Origin: Phycisphaerales bacterium UBA4658
GTDB lineage: Bacteria > Planctomycetota > Phycisphaerae > Phycisphaerales > UBA1924
Assembly (NCBI GenBank): GCA_002405485.1
Contig: DHLW01000050.1
Coordinates: 11,639 to 23,473 of the forward strand
Length of the DNA stretch: 11,835 bases
Direction: 5' to 3'
Below are positions 1-5,938 of this stretch, in pieces. A program made the translations under genes and the position numbers. Each line of letters opens with the position of its first letter. The stretch's first letter is position 1. The notes beneath the pieces were generated by a model that saw nothing but the letters and a program-made list of their open reading frames with translations, was not told the DNA's origin and made no database searches.

Positions 1-282
1 CCGTTCGACATCGACGCGACGGCGATCATCAACCACACGCCGCTGTATCCGGATCCGGTTGATCCGTGGCACGGCACGGGCTTCCGGAATGAACTGGGCA
101 TCTGGTTCCATCCGGTGCGCGGGATGAGCACGACGTACAACGAGACGACGGGGCGCATCACGGCGTACAACGCGGGAACGCAGGGCTGGGTCGATGCGAG
201 CTTCCTGCGCACGATTCCGACGCCCGGATCCGCCGCGCTGCTCGGACTTGGCGCGGCGCTGGTCGTGCGTCGCCGGCGCTGA
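1..282 (+). CDS. C-terminal part of a PEP-CTERM-type sorted exported protein (5' end outside window)
   Basis: The reading frame is open from base 1 and ends at TGA 280-282, giving the last 93 residues. The final 20 or so residues form a tripartite sorting tail: PTPGSAALLGLG, then a short hydrophobic stretch (AALVV), then RRRR at the extreme end. This is the planctomycete form of the PEP-CTERM signal, in which 'PTPG' or 'PEP' precedes a transmembrane segment and a basic end that an exosortase is thought to recognise. The protein should therefore be exported and processed at the cell envelope. The preceding residues (for example GIWFHPVRGMSTTYNETTG) show no domain I recognise, so the function is unknown. 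No exosortase gene is present in the window. The sorting-tail call is firm; the rest of the protein cannot be judged. Confidence 0.8.
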   Translation, partial: PFDIDATAIINHTPLYPDPVDPWHGTGFRNELGIWFHPVRGMSTTYNETTGRITAYNAGTQGWVDASFLRTIPTPGSAALLGLGAALVVRRRR

Positions 283-311
283 GGGTTGGTTCCAACGTGC
301 TCGAACACGCG

Positions 312-336
312 AGCGCCCCGCCATGTGCGGGGCGCT
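312..336. terminator. Hairpin between convergent genes, probable bidirectional terminator
   Basis: A perfect 10-bp inverted repeat (AGCGCCCCGC / GCGGGGCGCT) encloses the 5-base loop CATGT. It lies midway between the stop of the plus-strand gene at 282 and the stop of the minus-strand gene at 361, where a shared terminator is expected. No U-tract follows on either strand, so it is not a textbook intrinsic terminator. The stem is very GC-rich and could still stop transcription or protect 3' ends. Confidence 0.55.
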
Positions 337-360
337 TGTGCGCGCCGAGCATCCGTGGGC

Positions 361-1593
361 TCAATCCGAGACCGCCGAGCCGGGGCGATCGGCGTAGAAC
401 GCCCGGAGCTCGCGAATGAGCTGCGGAAGCGAGAGAGCCCGCCGGCCCGCGCGCCTGCGGGCGGAGGCGAGCGTCATCAGGTGCGACCACTGGGCCCTGA
501 GCGTGCGCTGCGCAAACGACCATGAGCGGTCGGGGTCGTAGATGTTGGTCGCCTCGCTCATGGCGGCGTTGAGCTCGATGATCCCGCCGGGCTCGAGCGA
601 CCCGGACCGCAGCCGGGAGAGGTCGGAGAAGCGGAGATCGAACCGGCCGAAGTCAAAGGTGCCGCGGCGACCGGCGGGGTCGCCGAAGCGCCGTGCGACG
701 GCGTCGATGGCGGCGCTGAGAGCGGGCGTGACAAGGTGTGCTCCGTCGGCAAAGAGCGTGCCCTGGGCGTGGTTGCCGGCGATGTTTGCGCGCAGGCGAC
801 TGCCGGCAGGAGGGATCTCGTGGAGCCGATCGGCGAATCGCGTCAGAAAGACGCGCTCCTGGGCGCGCAGGCGCGGATGCTCGCGGATGAGTCGCTGGAT
901 GGGCCGAACGCCGTCGCCCACGAGGTGCTGGAAGCGCTTGAGCGTGATCGCGAAGATGAACCCCGCGGGGGAGGGCTCGGGTGTGTCGGCTTCCACCGTG
1001 TGCTCGTGACGCACCCAGAAGACCCCGATCTCGAACGGGCCGGGGTGATAGGGCTGCACGATCGCCGGACGCGTGTAGGACGCGAAGAACCGTTCGGCGT
1101 CAGCAAGGGTTCGGCACAGGCGGACGCTGTATCCGCGCTGGCCGGCGTCGGGCTTGAGGATGAACGGGCGTCCGATCCGATCCGGCCGACGCTCGAGGAG
1201 CGATTCGAGCAATCGCAGACGGTGTTGAGGATCGGTCCCGGCGGGGATGAGATACGACGCCGCGATCGGACTGTTCTGATCGGGCGGTTCGACGGCGGGC
1301 ACGCCCGGGACGACCTCGATCGGCTCGACGTTCGCGAGACCAGCGGTGACGGCGAGTTTGCTCTCGCCGATCGTGCCCCCGCCTCCACCGACGCCGGGAT
1401 TCACCGCCGTGAATCCGGTGAGCGTGCGATGCCGGAGCATGAGCAGCGCGACGTGCGGCGCGAGCGGGAGGTAGAAGAGCCAACTCGGCCAGTACTCATG
1501 ATGCCAGGAACCGGTGAGCAGCGGGCGGCCATCGGCCGGCGGCGCGAGTGGAAGGTCGTGAGCAGGAGCGTGATCTGCGTCGGAAGCGGACAT
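361..1593 (-). CDS. ATP-grasp ligase-like protein (carboxylate-amine/D-Ala-D-Ala ligase-like), substrate unknown
   Basis: The predicted protein has 410 residues. A tryptophan- and tyrosine-rich hydrophobic segment near residues 34-53 (EYWPSWLFYLPLAPHVALL) is followed by TAVNPGVGGGGGTIGESK. An ATP-grasp core then follows: a nucleotide-binding lysine in ILKPD (K147), a glycine loop GQRGYSV (151-157), a hinge-like AIVQPYHPGPFEIGVFW (177-193), and a C-terminal metal-binding E-x-N in IIELNAAMSE (E340, N342). Such enzymes use ATP to activate a carboxylate as an acyl phosphate and join it to an amine or other nucleophile. The substrate cannot be read from the sequence. The ATG at 1593 was chosen because the frame upstream, open to 1920, runs antisense through the divergent oxidoreductase gene. 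No Shine-Dalgarno precedes it; a TAGTCT hexamer 10 bases upstream suggests a near-leaderless mRNA. The head-to-head arrangement with the oxidoreductase suggests co-regulation. Confidence 0.8.
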   Translation of the reverse strand: MSASDADHAPAHDLPLAPPADGRPLLTGSWHHEYWPSWLFYLPLAPHVALLMLRHRTLTGFTAVNPGVGGGGGTIGESKLAVTAGLANVEPIEVVPGVPAVEPPDQNSPIAASYLIPAGTDPQHRLRLLESLLERRPDRIGRPFILKPDAGQRGYSVRLCRTLADAERFFASYTRPAIVQPYHPGPFEIGVFWVRHEHTVEADTPEPSPAGFIFAITLKRFQHLVGDGVRPIQRLIREHPRLRAQERVFLTRFADRLHEIPPAGSRLRANIAGNHAQGTLFADGAHLVTPALSAAIDAVARRFGDPAGRRGTFDFGRFDLRFSDLSRLRSGSLEPGGIIELNAAMSEATNIYDPDRSWSFAQRTLRAQWSHLMTLASARRRAGRRALSLPQLIRELRAFYADRPGSAVSD

Positions 1594-1620
1594 CGCGGGG
1601 TCTAGACTACGCCCGAAGCG
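1594..1620. promoter_or_regulatory. Compact divergent promoter with overlapping mirrored -10-like hexamers
   Basis: Only 27 bases separate the ATG at 1593 (minus) from the ATG at 1621 (plus). The gap contains TAGACT on the plus strand (1603-1608) and TAGTCT on the minus strand (1609-1604), which overlap by five bases. Each fits the TANNNT pattern of a bacterial -10 box. They end 12 and 10 bases before the respective start codons, so the mRNAs would have very short or no leaders, in keeping with the absence of Shine-Dalgarno sequences. No clear -35 boxes were seen, and any would lie inside the opposite gene. The assignment is inference from pattern and spacing. Confidence 0.4.
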
Positions 1621-2928
1621 ATGACCGCCGCGATCTCCATCGACGTGCTCATCATTGGCGGCGGGATCGCCGGGCTGTGGACGCTCGCGCGACTGCGCCG
1701 CGAGGGGTATCGCTGCGTGCTGCTGGAGCGGCTGGCGCTCGGGGCCGGGCAGACCATCGCCAGCCAGGGGATCATCCACGGTGGGGTCAAATACGCTCTT
1801 GGGTCCTCTGGGCATACCGACGCGTCGCGCGCCATCGCTCGGATGCCGGAGATCTGGCGGCGGTGTCTGCGGGGTGAGGGCGAGGTGGACTTGCGTTCGG
1901 CCCGGGTGCTCAGCGAGCACCAGTATCTGTGGACGTCGCCGGGGATCCTGGGCAAGCTCGGGGGTCTTGGGGCGACGCTGGCGATGCGGGCGGATGTTCG
2001 TCGTGTGGAGTCAGACGGCCGTCCGCCAATCTTTCGCGACGCGCCGCGATCGGTCGGGGTGTATGAGGTGGATGAGCCGGTGCTGGACGGGTGGAGCGTG
2101 GTGGAGGCGCTGGCCGCCGCGCAGGGGGCCTGGTGCCTGCGTCCGGCCTCGGTCCGGCGCGTCGATGTGAGGCGGTCGGATGACGGGCGGGTGGAGACCG
2201 TGTCCGTGCACACCGGCACGACCCTGGGCGGGGTGGAGTTTCGGGCCCGAGGAGTGGTGTGTGCGGCGGGAGAGGGCAACGCCGAGCTGAGGGCGCACTT
2301 TGGGGAGCCGATCTCGCTCATGCCGCAGACTCGTCCGCTGCACATGGTGATGATGCGCGGCGCGCCGGGGCCGCTGTTTGCGCACTGTGTCGGGGCCTCG
2401 ACGCTTCCGCACCTGACGATCACGAGCGGTCGGGACCGGAGCGGGGCGTGGGTGTGGTACGTGGGCGGGGCGATCGCCGAGGATCAGGGCGTGGCCCGCG
2501 ACGAGCACGAACAGGTCTCGGCGGCGCGACGGGCGATCGGGGAGATGCTCGGTTGGATCGATCTGGACGGGTGCGCGTTCGCCACATGCCGGTGGAACCG
2601 GGCCGAGGGCGTGCCCGCGTCGCAGAGCGGCGTTCGTCGTCCGGAGGGGCCGACGGTCGAGCGATCGGGGTTCGGGAACGTGGTGTATGTCTGGCCGACC
2701 AAGCTGGCCTTTGCGCCGCTGGCCGCGGAACGCGTGCATGCGGAGCTGCACAGGGCCGGTGTGCATCCCGGGGGCGGGGCGGACGAGGCGATCGACCTTC
2801 CGGCGATGCTGGAGCACGCGCCGATCGGGCCGCGGCCGTGGGAGGGACGTATGGTCGTATCCGAGGACGGAACCCCGAAGATTCAGGACGTGCGATGGAG
2901 CAGCGACCGCTCGGCAACACAGGCCTGA
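1621..2928 (+). CDS. FAD-dependent oxidoreductase (DAO / glycerol-3-phosphate dehydrogenase-like fold)
   Basis: The predicted protein has 435 residues. An N-terminal Rossmann fold begins DVLIIGGGIAGL, with the dinucleotide-binding GGGIAG at 13-18 and the acidic residue at the end of the second strand in LLER (E36), which normally holds the adenosine ribose. Residues 41-60 (GAGQTIASQGIIHGGVKYAL) match the FAD-contact region typical of the DAO / glycerol-3-phosphate dehydrogenase superfamily. A second cofactor-facing stretch, GVVCAAGEGNAEL, lies in mid-protein, and GNVVYVWPTKLAFAPLAAE lies near the C-terminus. The enzyme probably oxidises an amine or alcohol with FAD in the cytoplasm; the substrate is unknown. 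No signal peptide or membrane segment is evident. The ATG at 1621 begins the flavin fold directly and follows a candidate -10 hexamer, but has no Shine-Dalgarno. The stop lies inside the next gene, so the two are probably translated from one mRNA. Confidence 0.85.
   Translation: MTAAISIDVLIIGGGIAGLWTLARLRREGYRCVLLERLALGAGQTIASQGIIHGGVKYALGSSGHTDASRAIARMPEIWRRCLRGEGEVDLRSARVLSEHQYLWTSPGILGKLGGLGATLAMRADVRRVESDGRPPIFRDAPRSVGVYEVDEPVLDGWSVVEALAAAQGAWCLRPASVRRVDVRRSDDGRVETVSVHTGTTLGGVEFRARGVVCAAGEGNAELRAHFGEPISLMPQTRPLHMVMMRGAPGPLFAHCVGASTLPHLTITSGRDRSGAWVWYVGGAIAEDQGVARDEHEQVSAARRAIGEMLGWIDLDGCAFATCRWNRAEGVPASQSGVRRPEGPTVERSGFGNVVYVWPTKLAFAPLAAERVHAELHRAGVHPGGGADEAIDLPAMLEHAPIGPRPWEGRMVVSEDGTPKIQDVRWSSDRSATQA
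2885..2888 (+). promoter_or_regulatory. Shine-Dalgarno AGGA for the aldo/keto reductase
   Basis: AGGA lies six bases before the ATG at 2895, inside the end of the oxidoreductase coding region. It supports that ATG over upstream starts in the same open frame and argues for independent ribosome entry in addition to coupling. Confidence 0.6.
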
Positions 2929-3752
2929 TGATCAGCCCCATCGGGCTGGGCACGGTGAAACTCGGGCGCAACCGCGGGGTGAAGTATCCCGGCGGAGAGG
3001 GGTTTGCGATCCCGAGCGATGAGCAGGTCCGGGAGCTGTTCCGCTCCGCCGCAGACCTGGGCGTCTCGCTCATTGACACGGCGCCCGCCTATGGGCTCAG
3101 CGAACGGCGGATCGGCGAGATCATGCACGCGCAGGGCTGGTTCGGCGGGCGCGACCGATGGGTCGTGTGCACCAAGGTGGGCGAGGAGTTCGACCCCGAA
3201 GAGGCACGATCGACCTTCGTCTTCACGCCAGAGCACGTCAAGATGAGCGTGGAACGGAGCATGCGTCGGCTCCGCGTGGACGTCATCGACATCGTGCTCG
3301 TGCACTCCGATGGTCGTGATGAGTGGATCCTCCGAGACTCGGGGGCCATGGACGCGCTCCGCGAGGTGCAGCGCCGAGGGCTCGTCCGGGCGATCGGGAT
3401 GAGCACCAAGACCGTCGACGGTGGTCTGTCGGCGGTCCGCCGGAGCGAGGGCGCGTGCGACGTGGTCATGCTCACCTTCAACGCCAAAGAGCGGGCCGAG
3501 GGCGTGGTCATCGATGCCGCACGTCACCGGAACGTCGGCGTGCTGGTGAAGAAGGGCCTGCTGAGCGGGCACATCGCCGAAGTGATGGGGCGGATGCCCC
3601 CCGAGATCCGGGCCGTCACCGACGACCCGATCGAGGCCTCCATGCGGCTGGTGCTGGGGCGGCAGGGGGTCGGAGCCATGGTGGTGGGTACAAGCAGTTC
3701 GGTGCATTTGACCGATAACGTTCGGGCGGCGGAAGCGGCAATGCGGGTCTAG
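2895..3752 (+). CDS. Aldo/keto reductase family oxidoreductase
   Basis: The predicted protein has 285 residues. It begins with the family signature MEQRPLGNTGLMISPIGLGT. The catalytic tetrad of the aldo/keto reductase barrel can be placed at D61 and Y66 (IDTAPAYGLSE), K94 (VCTKVG) and H137 (VLVHSDG). Near the C-terminus, VVGTSSSVHLTDN resembles the NADPH-phosphate binding loop. The enzyme should reduce a carbonyl, or oxidise an alcohol, with NAD(P)H in the cytoplasm; its substrate is unknown. It is slightly shorter than the usual 300-330 residues, but all barrel landmarks are present. The open frame extends upstream to 2259 inside the oxidoreductase gene, and that stretch does not look like protein of this family. 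The gene overlaps the upstream one by 34 bases, so the two are surely in one operon. It may act on a product or substrate of the flavoenzyme. Confidence 0.88.
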   Translation: MEQRPLGNTGLMISPIGLGTVKLGRNRGVKYPGGEGFAIPSDEQVRELFRSAADLGVSLIDTAPAYGLSERRIGEIMHAQGWFGGRDRWVVCTKVGEEFDPEEARSTFVFTPEHVKMSVERSMRRLRVDVIDIVLVHSDGRDEWILRDSGAMDALREVQRRGLVRAIGMSTKTVDGGLSAVRRSEGACDVVMLTFNAKERAEGVVIDAARHRNVGVLVKKGLLSGHIAEVMGRMPPEIRAVTDDPIEASMRLVLGRQGVGAMVVGTSSSVHLTDNVRAAEAAMRV

Positions 3753-4157
3753 GGGCGGATTGTCGCGATTGGAGTCGGCTGGGTGCCTATGCTCCTGGCT
3801 CTTGAGGGCCCAGTAAAACGGCTGGGTCTTCCGGTCCGAGTCAGGGTTTTCATCTGATTCGGCAACCGCCCGCACGACGTGACCCCCCTGACGGGCTAGA
3901 GGCCATTGAAGGCCGGGACAGCCCGCAGACGCGAGCAATCGCCCATCGGCTCAGAGGATTCGCCGCACGTGCGTGTTGCCGTGCGATGAACGCCCGACGC
4001 CAAGTCACACGTCTCTCCCCACAATCGGTGATTTGATATCCCAGAGTGATGTCTGTGCGCACGCACGGGCATGTTCTCGGGAGATCGTGGATCGCTGGCG
4101 GCGAAGAGGAGTGTGTCGGGGGTGGGGCTTCGAGGCCGAAGCCGGGACCCGCACCGC
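3753..4157 (+). other. 405-base non-coding stretch with dyad symmetries, leader of the glycosyltransferase gene
   Basis: No convincing gene was found. Several symmetries are visible: CCCAG at 3809-3813 with CTGGG at 3822-3826 (a weak stem that could end the reductase operon); a two-tier hairpin at 3892-3925 described separately; the perfect 10-bp palindrome CGCACGTGCG at 3964-3973; and GTGCGCAC at 4055-4062. A frame continuous with the glycosyltransferase is open from 4071, but its codons there lack the usual strong third-position G/C preference. The stretch probably holds the promoter and an untranslated leader, though I found no clear -35/-10 pair. Confidence 0.5.
3892..3925 (+). repeat. 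Two-tier hairpin in the glycosyltransferase leader
   Basis: An outer 6-bp stem, CGGGCT (3892-3897) with AGCCCG (3920-3925), encloses an inner stem, GGCC (3901-3904) with GGCC (3911-3914), capped by ATTGAA. The internal loop is AGA / GGGAC. It does not match a riboswitch class I can recognise. It could be a regulatory RNA element or part of the reductase 3' region. Confidence 0.4.
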
Positions 4158-5303
4158 ATGATTTCCCTGCTGAAGCAACCAGATTTCACCGACCGGGAGA
4201 GCGACGTCGAGCTGTACGCGGGCGAGCGCGCCGAGCCGCGGACGCGTCATCAGAAGCTGTTGAAGGATCGTCCCGGGCTGACGGTGCTGATTCCGGCGTA
4301 CAACGAGTCGGCGTTTGTGGCCGACACGATCCGGAGCGTGCAGAACCAGACGGTTCCGCCGGCGCGAATCATCGTGGTGGACGACTGTTCGACGGACGGG
4401 ACGGGCGACGTGGCGCGTGCGTGCGCGACCGACCGCATCGAGTTCACGGTCGTGCGTCCGGAGAAGAACGCGGGGAGTAAGAGCTCGGCGTTGAACTTCG
4501 GGATGACGTTCGTGGACACCGAGTACACGCTGGTGATCGACGCGGACACGACGCTGGCGCCCGACGCGATCGAGAAGCTCATGGCGAACTTCGATTCGCC
4601 GAAGGTGGCGTGCGTGACGGGCATGGTGCTGCCGCGGCACGTGCGCACGCTGTGGGAGAAGGGGCGGTACGTCGAGTATCTGTACGCGTTCACGTTCTAC
4701 AAGCCGATCCAGGACTATTACGGTCGGCCGCTGATCGCGTCGGGGTGCTTCAGCGCGTTCCGGACGAGCGTGCTTCGCCGTGCGGGCGGGTGGTCGATGC
4801 GGACGGTCGGGGAGGACATGGACCTGACGTGGACGATCTATGGGATGGGGTACGGGGTGCGGTTTGCGCTGGACGCGGTGAGTTATCCGGTTGAGCCGCA
4901 CAACTTTCACTTTCTGCACAAGCAGCTCAAGCGCTGGAGCGCCGGCTTTGTGCAGTGCGTGCGGGTGCACTGGAAGGGCGCGCTGGAGATTCCCTATCTG
5001 CGGAGCATGGTCGCCGTGGCCCTCTGGGACGCGTTGCAGGCGATCCTCGGTCTGTTTGTCATCATTCCGCTGCTGGCGATCTTCGTGCACCCGCTGTTCC
5101 TGCTCGGGTACGTGCTGGACCTGCCGGCGATCGCGATTCCGGTCTTCTACACCGCGTATCGCCGGGGCGAGGTGAAGCGGGCCCTCGCGGCGTTCCCGGC
5201 GTTCTGGATCATGCGGTTCATCAACAGCGTGTACGTGCTGCAGGCATTCTGGAACGAGTTCGTGATCAAGAAGAAGCTGGAGAAGTTCGAGAAGGGGCAC
5301 TGA
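4158..5303 (+). CDS. Membrane-bound family 2 glycosyltransferase (processive synthase type)
   Basis: The predicted protein has 381 residues. A GT-A fold begins LTVLIPAYNES (41-51). Motifs follow in the expected order: nucleotide-sugar binding DDCSTDGT (75-82), the metal-binding D-x-D in VIDADTT (D128, D130), the catalytic-base region VGEDMDLT (E219, D220), and the processive Q-x-x-R-W signature (Q256, R259, W260). About three hydrophobic segments near residues 286-310, 312-333 and 343-366 anchor the C-terminus in the inner membrane. This is the layout of PgaC- or hyaluronan-synthase-like enzymes that polymerise and export a polysaccharide from UDP-sugars; the sugar is not predictable. The ATG at 4158 was preferred to the in-frame ATG at 4071 because the extra 29 residues look non-coding; neither start has a good Shine-Dalgarno. 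The next gene, 89 bases downstream, encodes a small membrane protein that may be its partner. Confidence 0.88.
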   Translation: MISLLKQPDFTDRESDVELYAGERAEPRTRHQKLLKDRPGLTVLIPAYNESAFVADTIRSVQNQTVPPARIIVVDDCSTDGTGDVARACATDRIEFTVVRPEKNAGSKSSALNFGMTFVDTEYTLVIDADTTLAPDAIEKLMANFDSPKVACVTGMVLPRHVRTLWEKGRYVEYLYAFTFYKPIQDYYGRPLIASGCFSAFRTSVLRRAGGWSMRTVGEDMDLTWTIYGMGYGVRFALDAVSYPVEPHNFHFLHKQLKRWSAGFVQCVRVHWKGALEIPYLRSMVAVALWDALQAILGLFVIIPLLAIFVHPLFLLGYVLDLPAIAIPVFYTAYRRGEVKRALAAFPAFWIMRFINSVYVLQAFWNEFVIKKKLEKFEKGH

Positions 5304-5380
5304 GCCCGATGGCACGAAGCGACGGCGGGACCTGAAGAGCATTGAACATCGGGCGCTTCACGCACGCGCTCGGAGAGAAC

Positions 5381-5385
5381 GGGAG
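5381..5385 (+). promoter_or_regulatory. Shine-Dalgarno GGGAG that decides the start of the small membrane protein
   Basis: GGGAG lies seven bases before the ATG at 5393, an ideal distance. The alternative in-frame TTG at 5342 has only a weak purine stretch upstream, so the ATG is preferred. Confidence 0.5.
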
Positions 5386-5392
5386 TCTGGAC

Positions 5393-5929
5393 ATGTTTGC
5401 GGGATTGCCGGGAACGGGAATTGGCGGGGTGTTCTATCTGCTGCTGACGCTCTGGATGCCGATCCACGAGCTGTATCTGCTCTGGCACGGACGCTCGTCG
5501 CTGGCGCGGTGGCGATTCATCGCCGAGCGGTGGATGCTCTTCTCGGCGGTGATCCTCGTGATGGTCGTGCAGGTAAACCTGCTCAAGGGCTATTTCGACG
5601 GCAAGTCGCCGACCTCCGCCAGTCCGATGGCGCCGGTGGCGGCGGAACTGGGCGTGGACCCTAACGCCGGGGCGGGCATCCTGCTGGGCTCTGGCCTGTA
5701 CGCGGGCGCGGTGCTGCTGGGTGTGATCCTGCTGGTGCACATGGTCCGACTGGGCTTCTGGTACAAGGCCTATTTCAAGGACCTGGCCCACGACCTGGAC
5801 CTGCAGCGCGACTGGGCGCACGTCAAGGCGTTTGCCAGCCGAGTTCGGACCTCCGCCGCGATCATCGGACGCGAGGTCCGGGTCTGGTGGTCCTGGAACG
5901 TCTGGCGGAAGGTCGTGACGGCTCGATGA
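5393..5929 (+). CDS. Small integral membrane protein of unknown function, next to the glycosyltransferase
   Basis: The predicted protein has 178 residues, or 195 if the TTG at 5342 is used. I do not recognise the family. Three membrane segments are visible: about residues 8-31 (starting TGIGGVFYLLLTLWMPIHEL), 46-66 (WMLFSAVILVMVVQVNLL) and 94-118 (ILLGSGLYAGAVLLGVILL). A loop of roughly 25 residues, rich in proline, serine and alanine, separates the second and third. The C-terminal 55 residues are charged and amphipathic, end in a tryptophan-rich WWSWNVWRK patch, and probably lie in the cytoplasm. The position just downstream of a polysaccharide-synthase-like glycosyltransferase on the same strand suggests one operon and a helper role in polymer export or anchoring, which is inference only. 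The gene ends nine bases before the stop of the convergent minus-strand gene, leaving no room for a separate terminator. Confidence 0.75.
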   Translation: MFAGLPGTGIGGVFYLLLTLWMPIHELYLLWHGRSSLARWRFIAERWMLFSAVILVMVVQVNLLKGYFDGKSPTSASPMAPVAAELGVDPNAGAGILLGSGLYAGAVLLGVILLVHMVRLGFWYKAYFKDLAHDLDLQRDWAHVKAFASRVRTSAAIIGREVRVWWSWNVWRKVVTAR

Positions 5930-5938
5930 TCGGGCGAG

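Noticed and set aside
1594..1920. N-terminal extension of the ATP-grasp gene on the minus strand (109 further residues)
   Set aside because: It runs antisense through the start of the FAD oxidoreductase, whose flavin motif is unmistakable. The extension has low-complexity composition typical of antisense GC-rich frames.
2259..2894. Upstream extension of the aldo/keto reductase frame
   Set aside because: It overlaps the oxidoreductase in another frame and gives Arg/Gly/Ala-rich sequence. The family-typical N-terminus begins at 2895 behind an AGGA.
3808..3830. Stem GCCCAG/CTGGGT followed by CTT as an intrinsic terminator
   Set aside because: The stem is only five Watson-Crick pairs plus one wobble, with an 8-base loop and no real T-tract. 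It is mentioned within the leader entry but is not strong enough as a terminator call.
4005..5342. A 445-residue open frame on the minus strand
   Set aside because: It is antisense to the glycosyltransferase, whose motifs are all intact. The His/Arg-rich translation is typical of a shadow frame.
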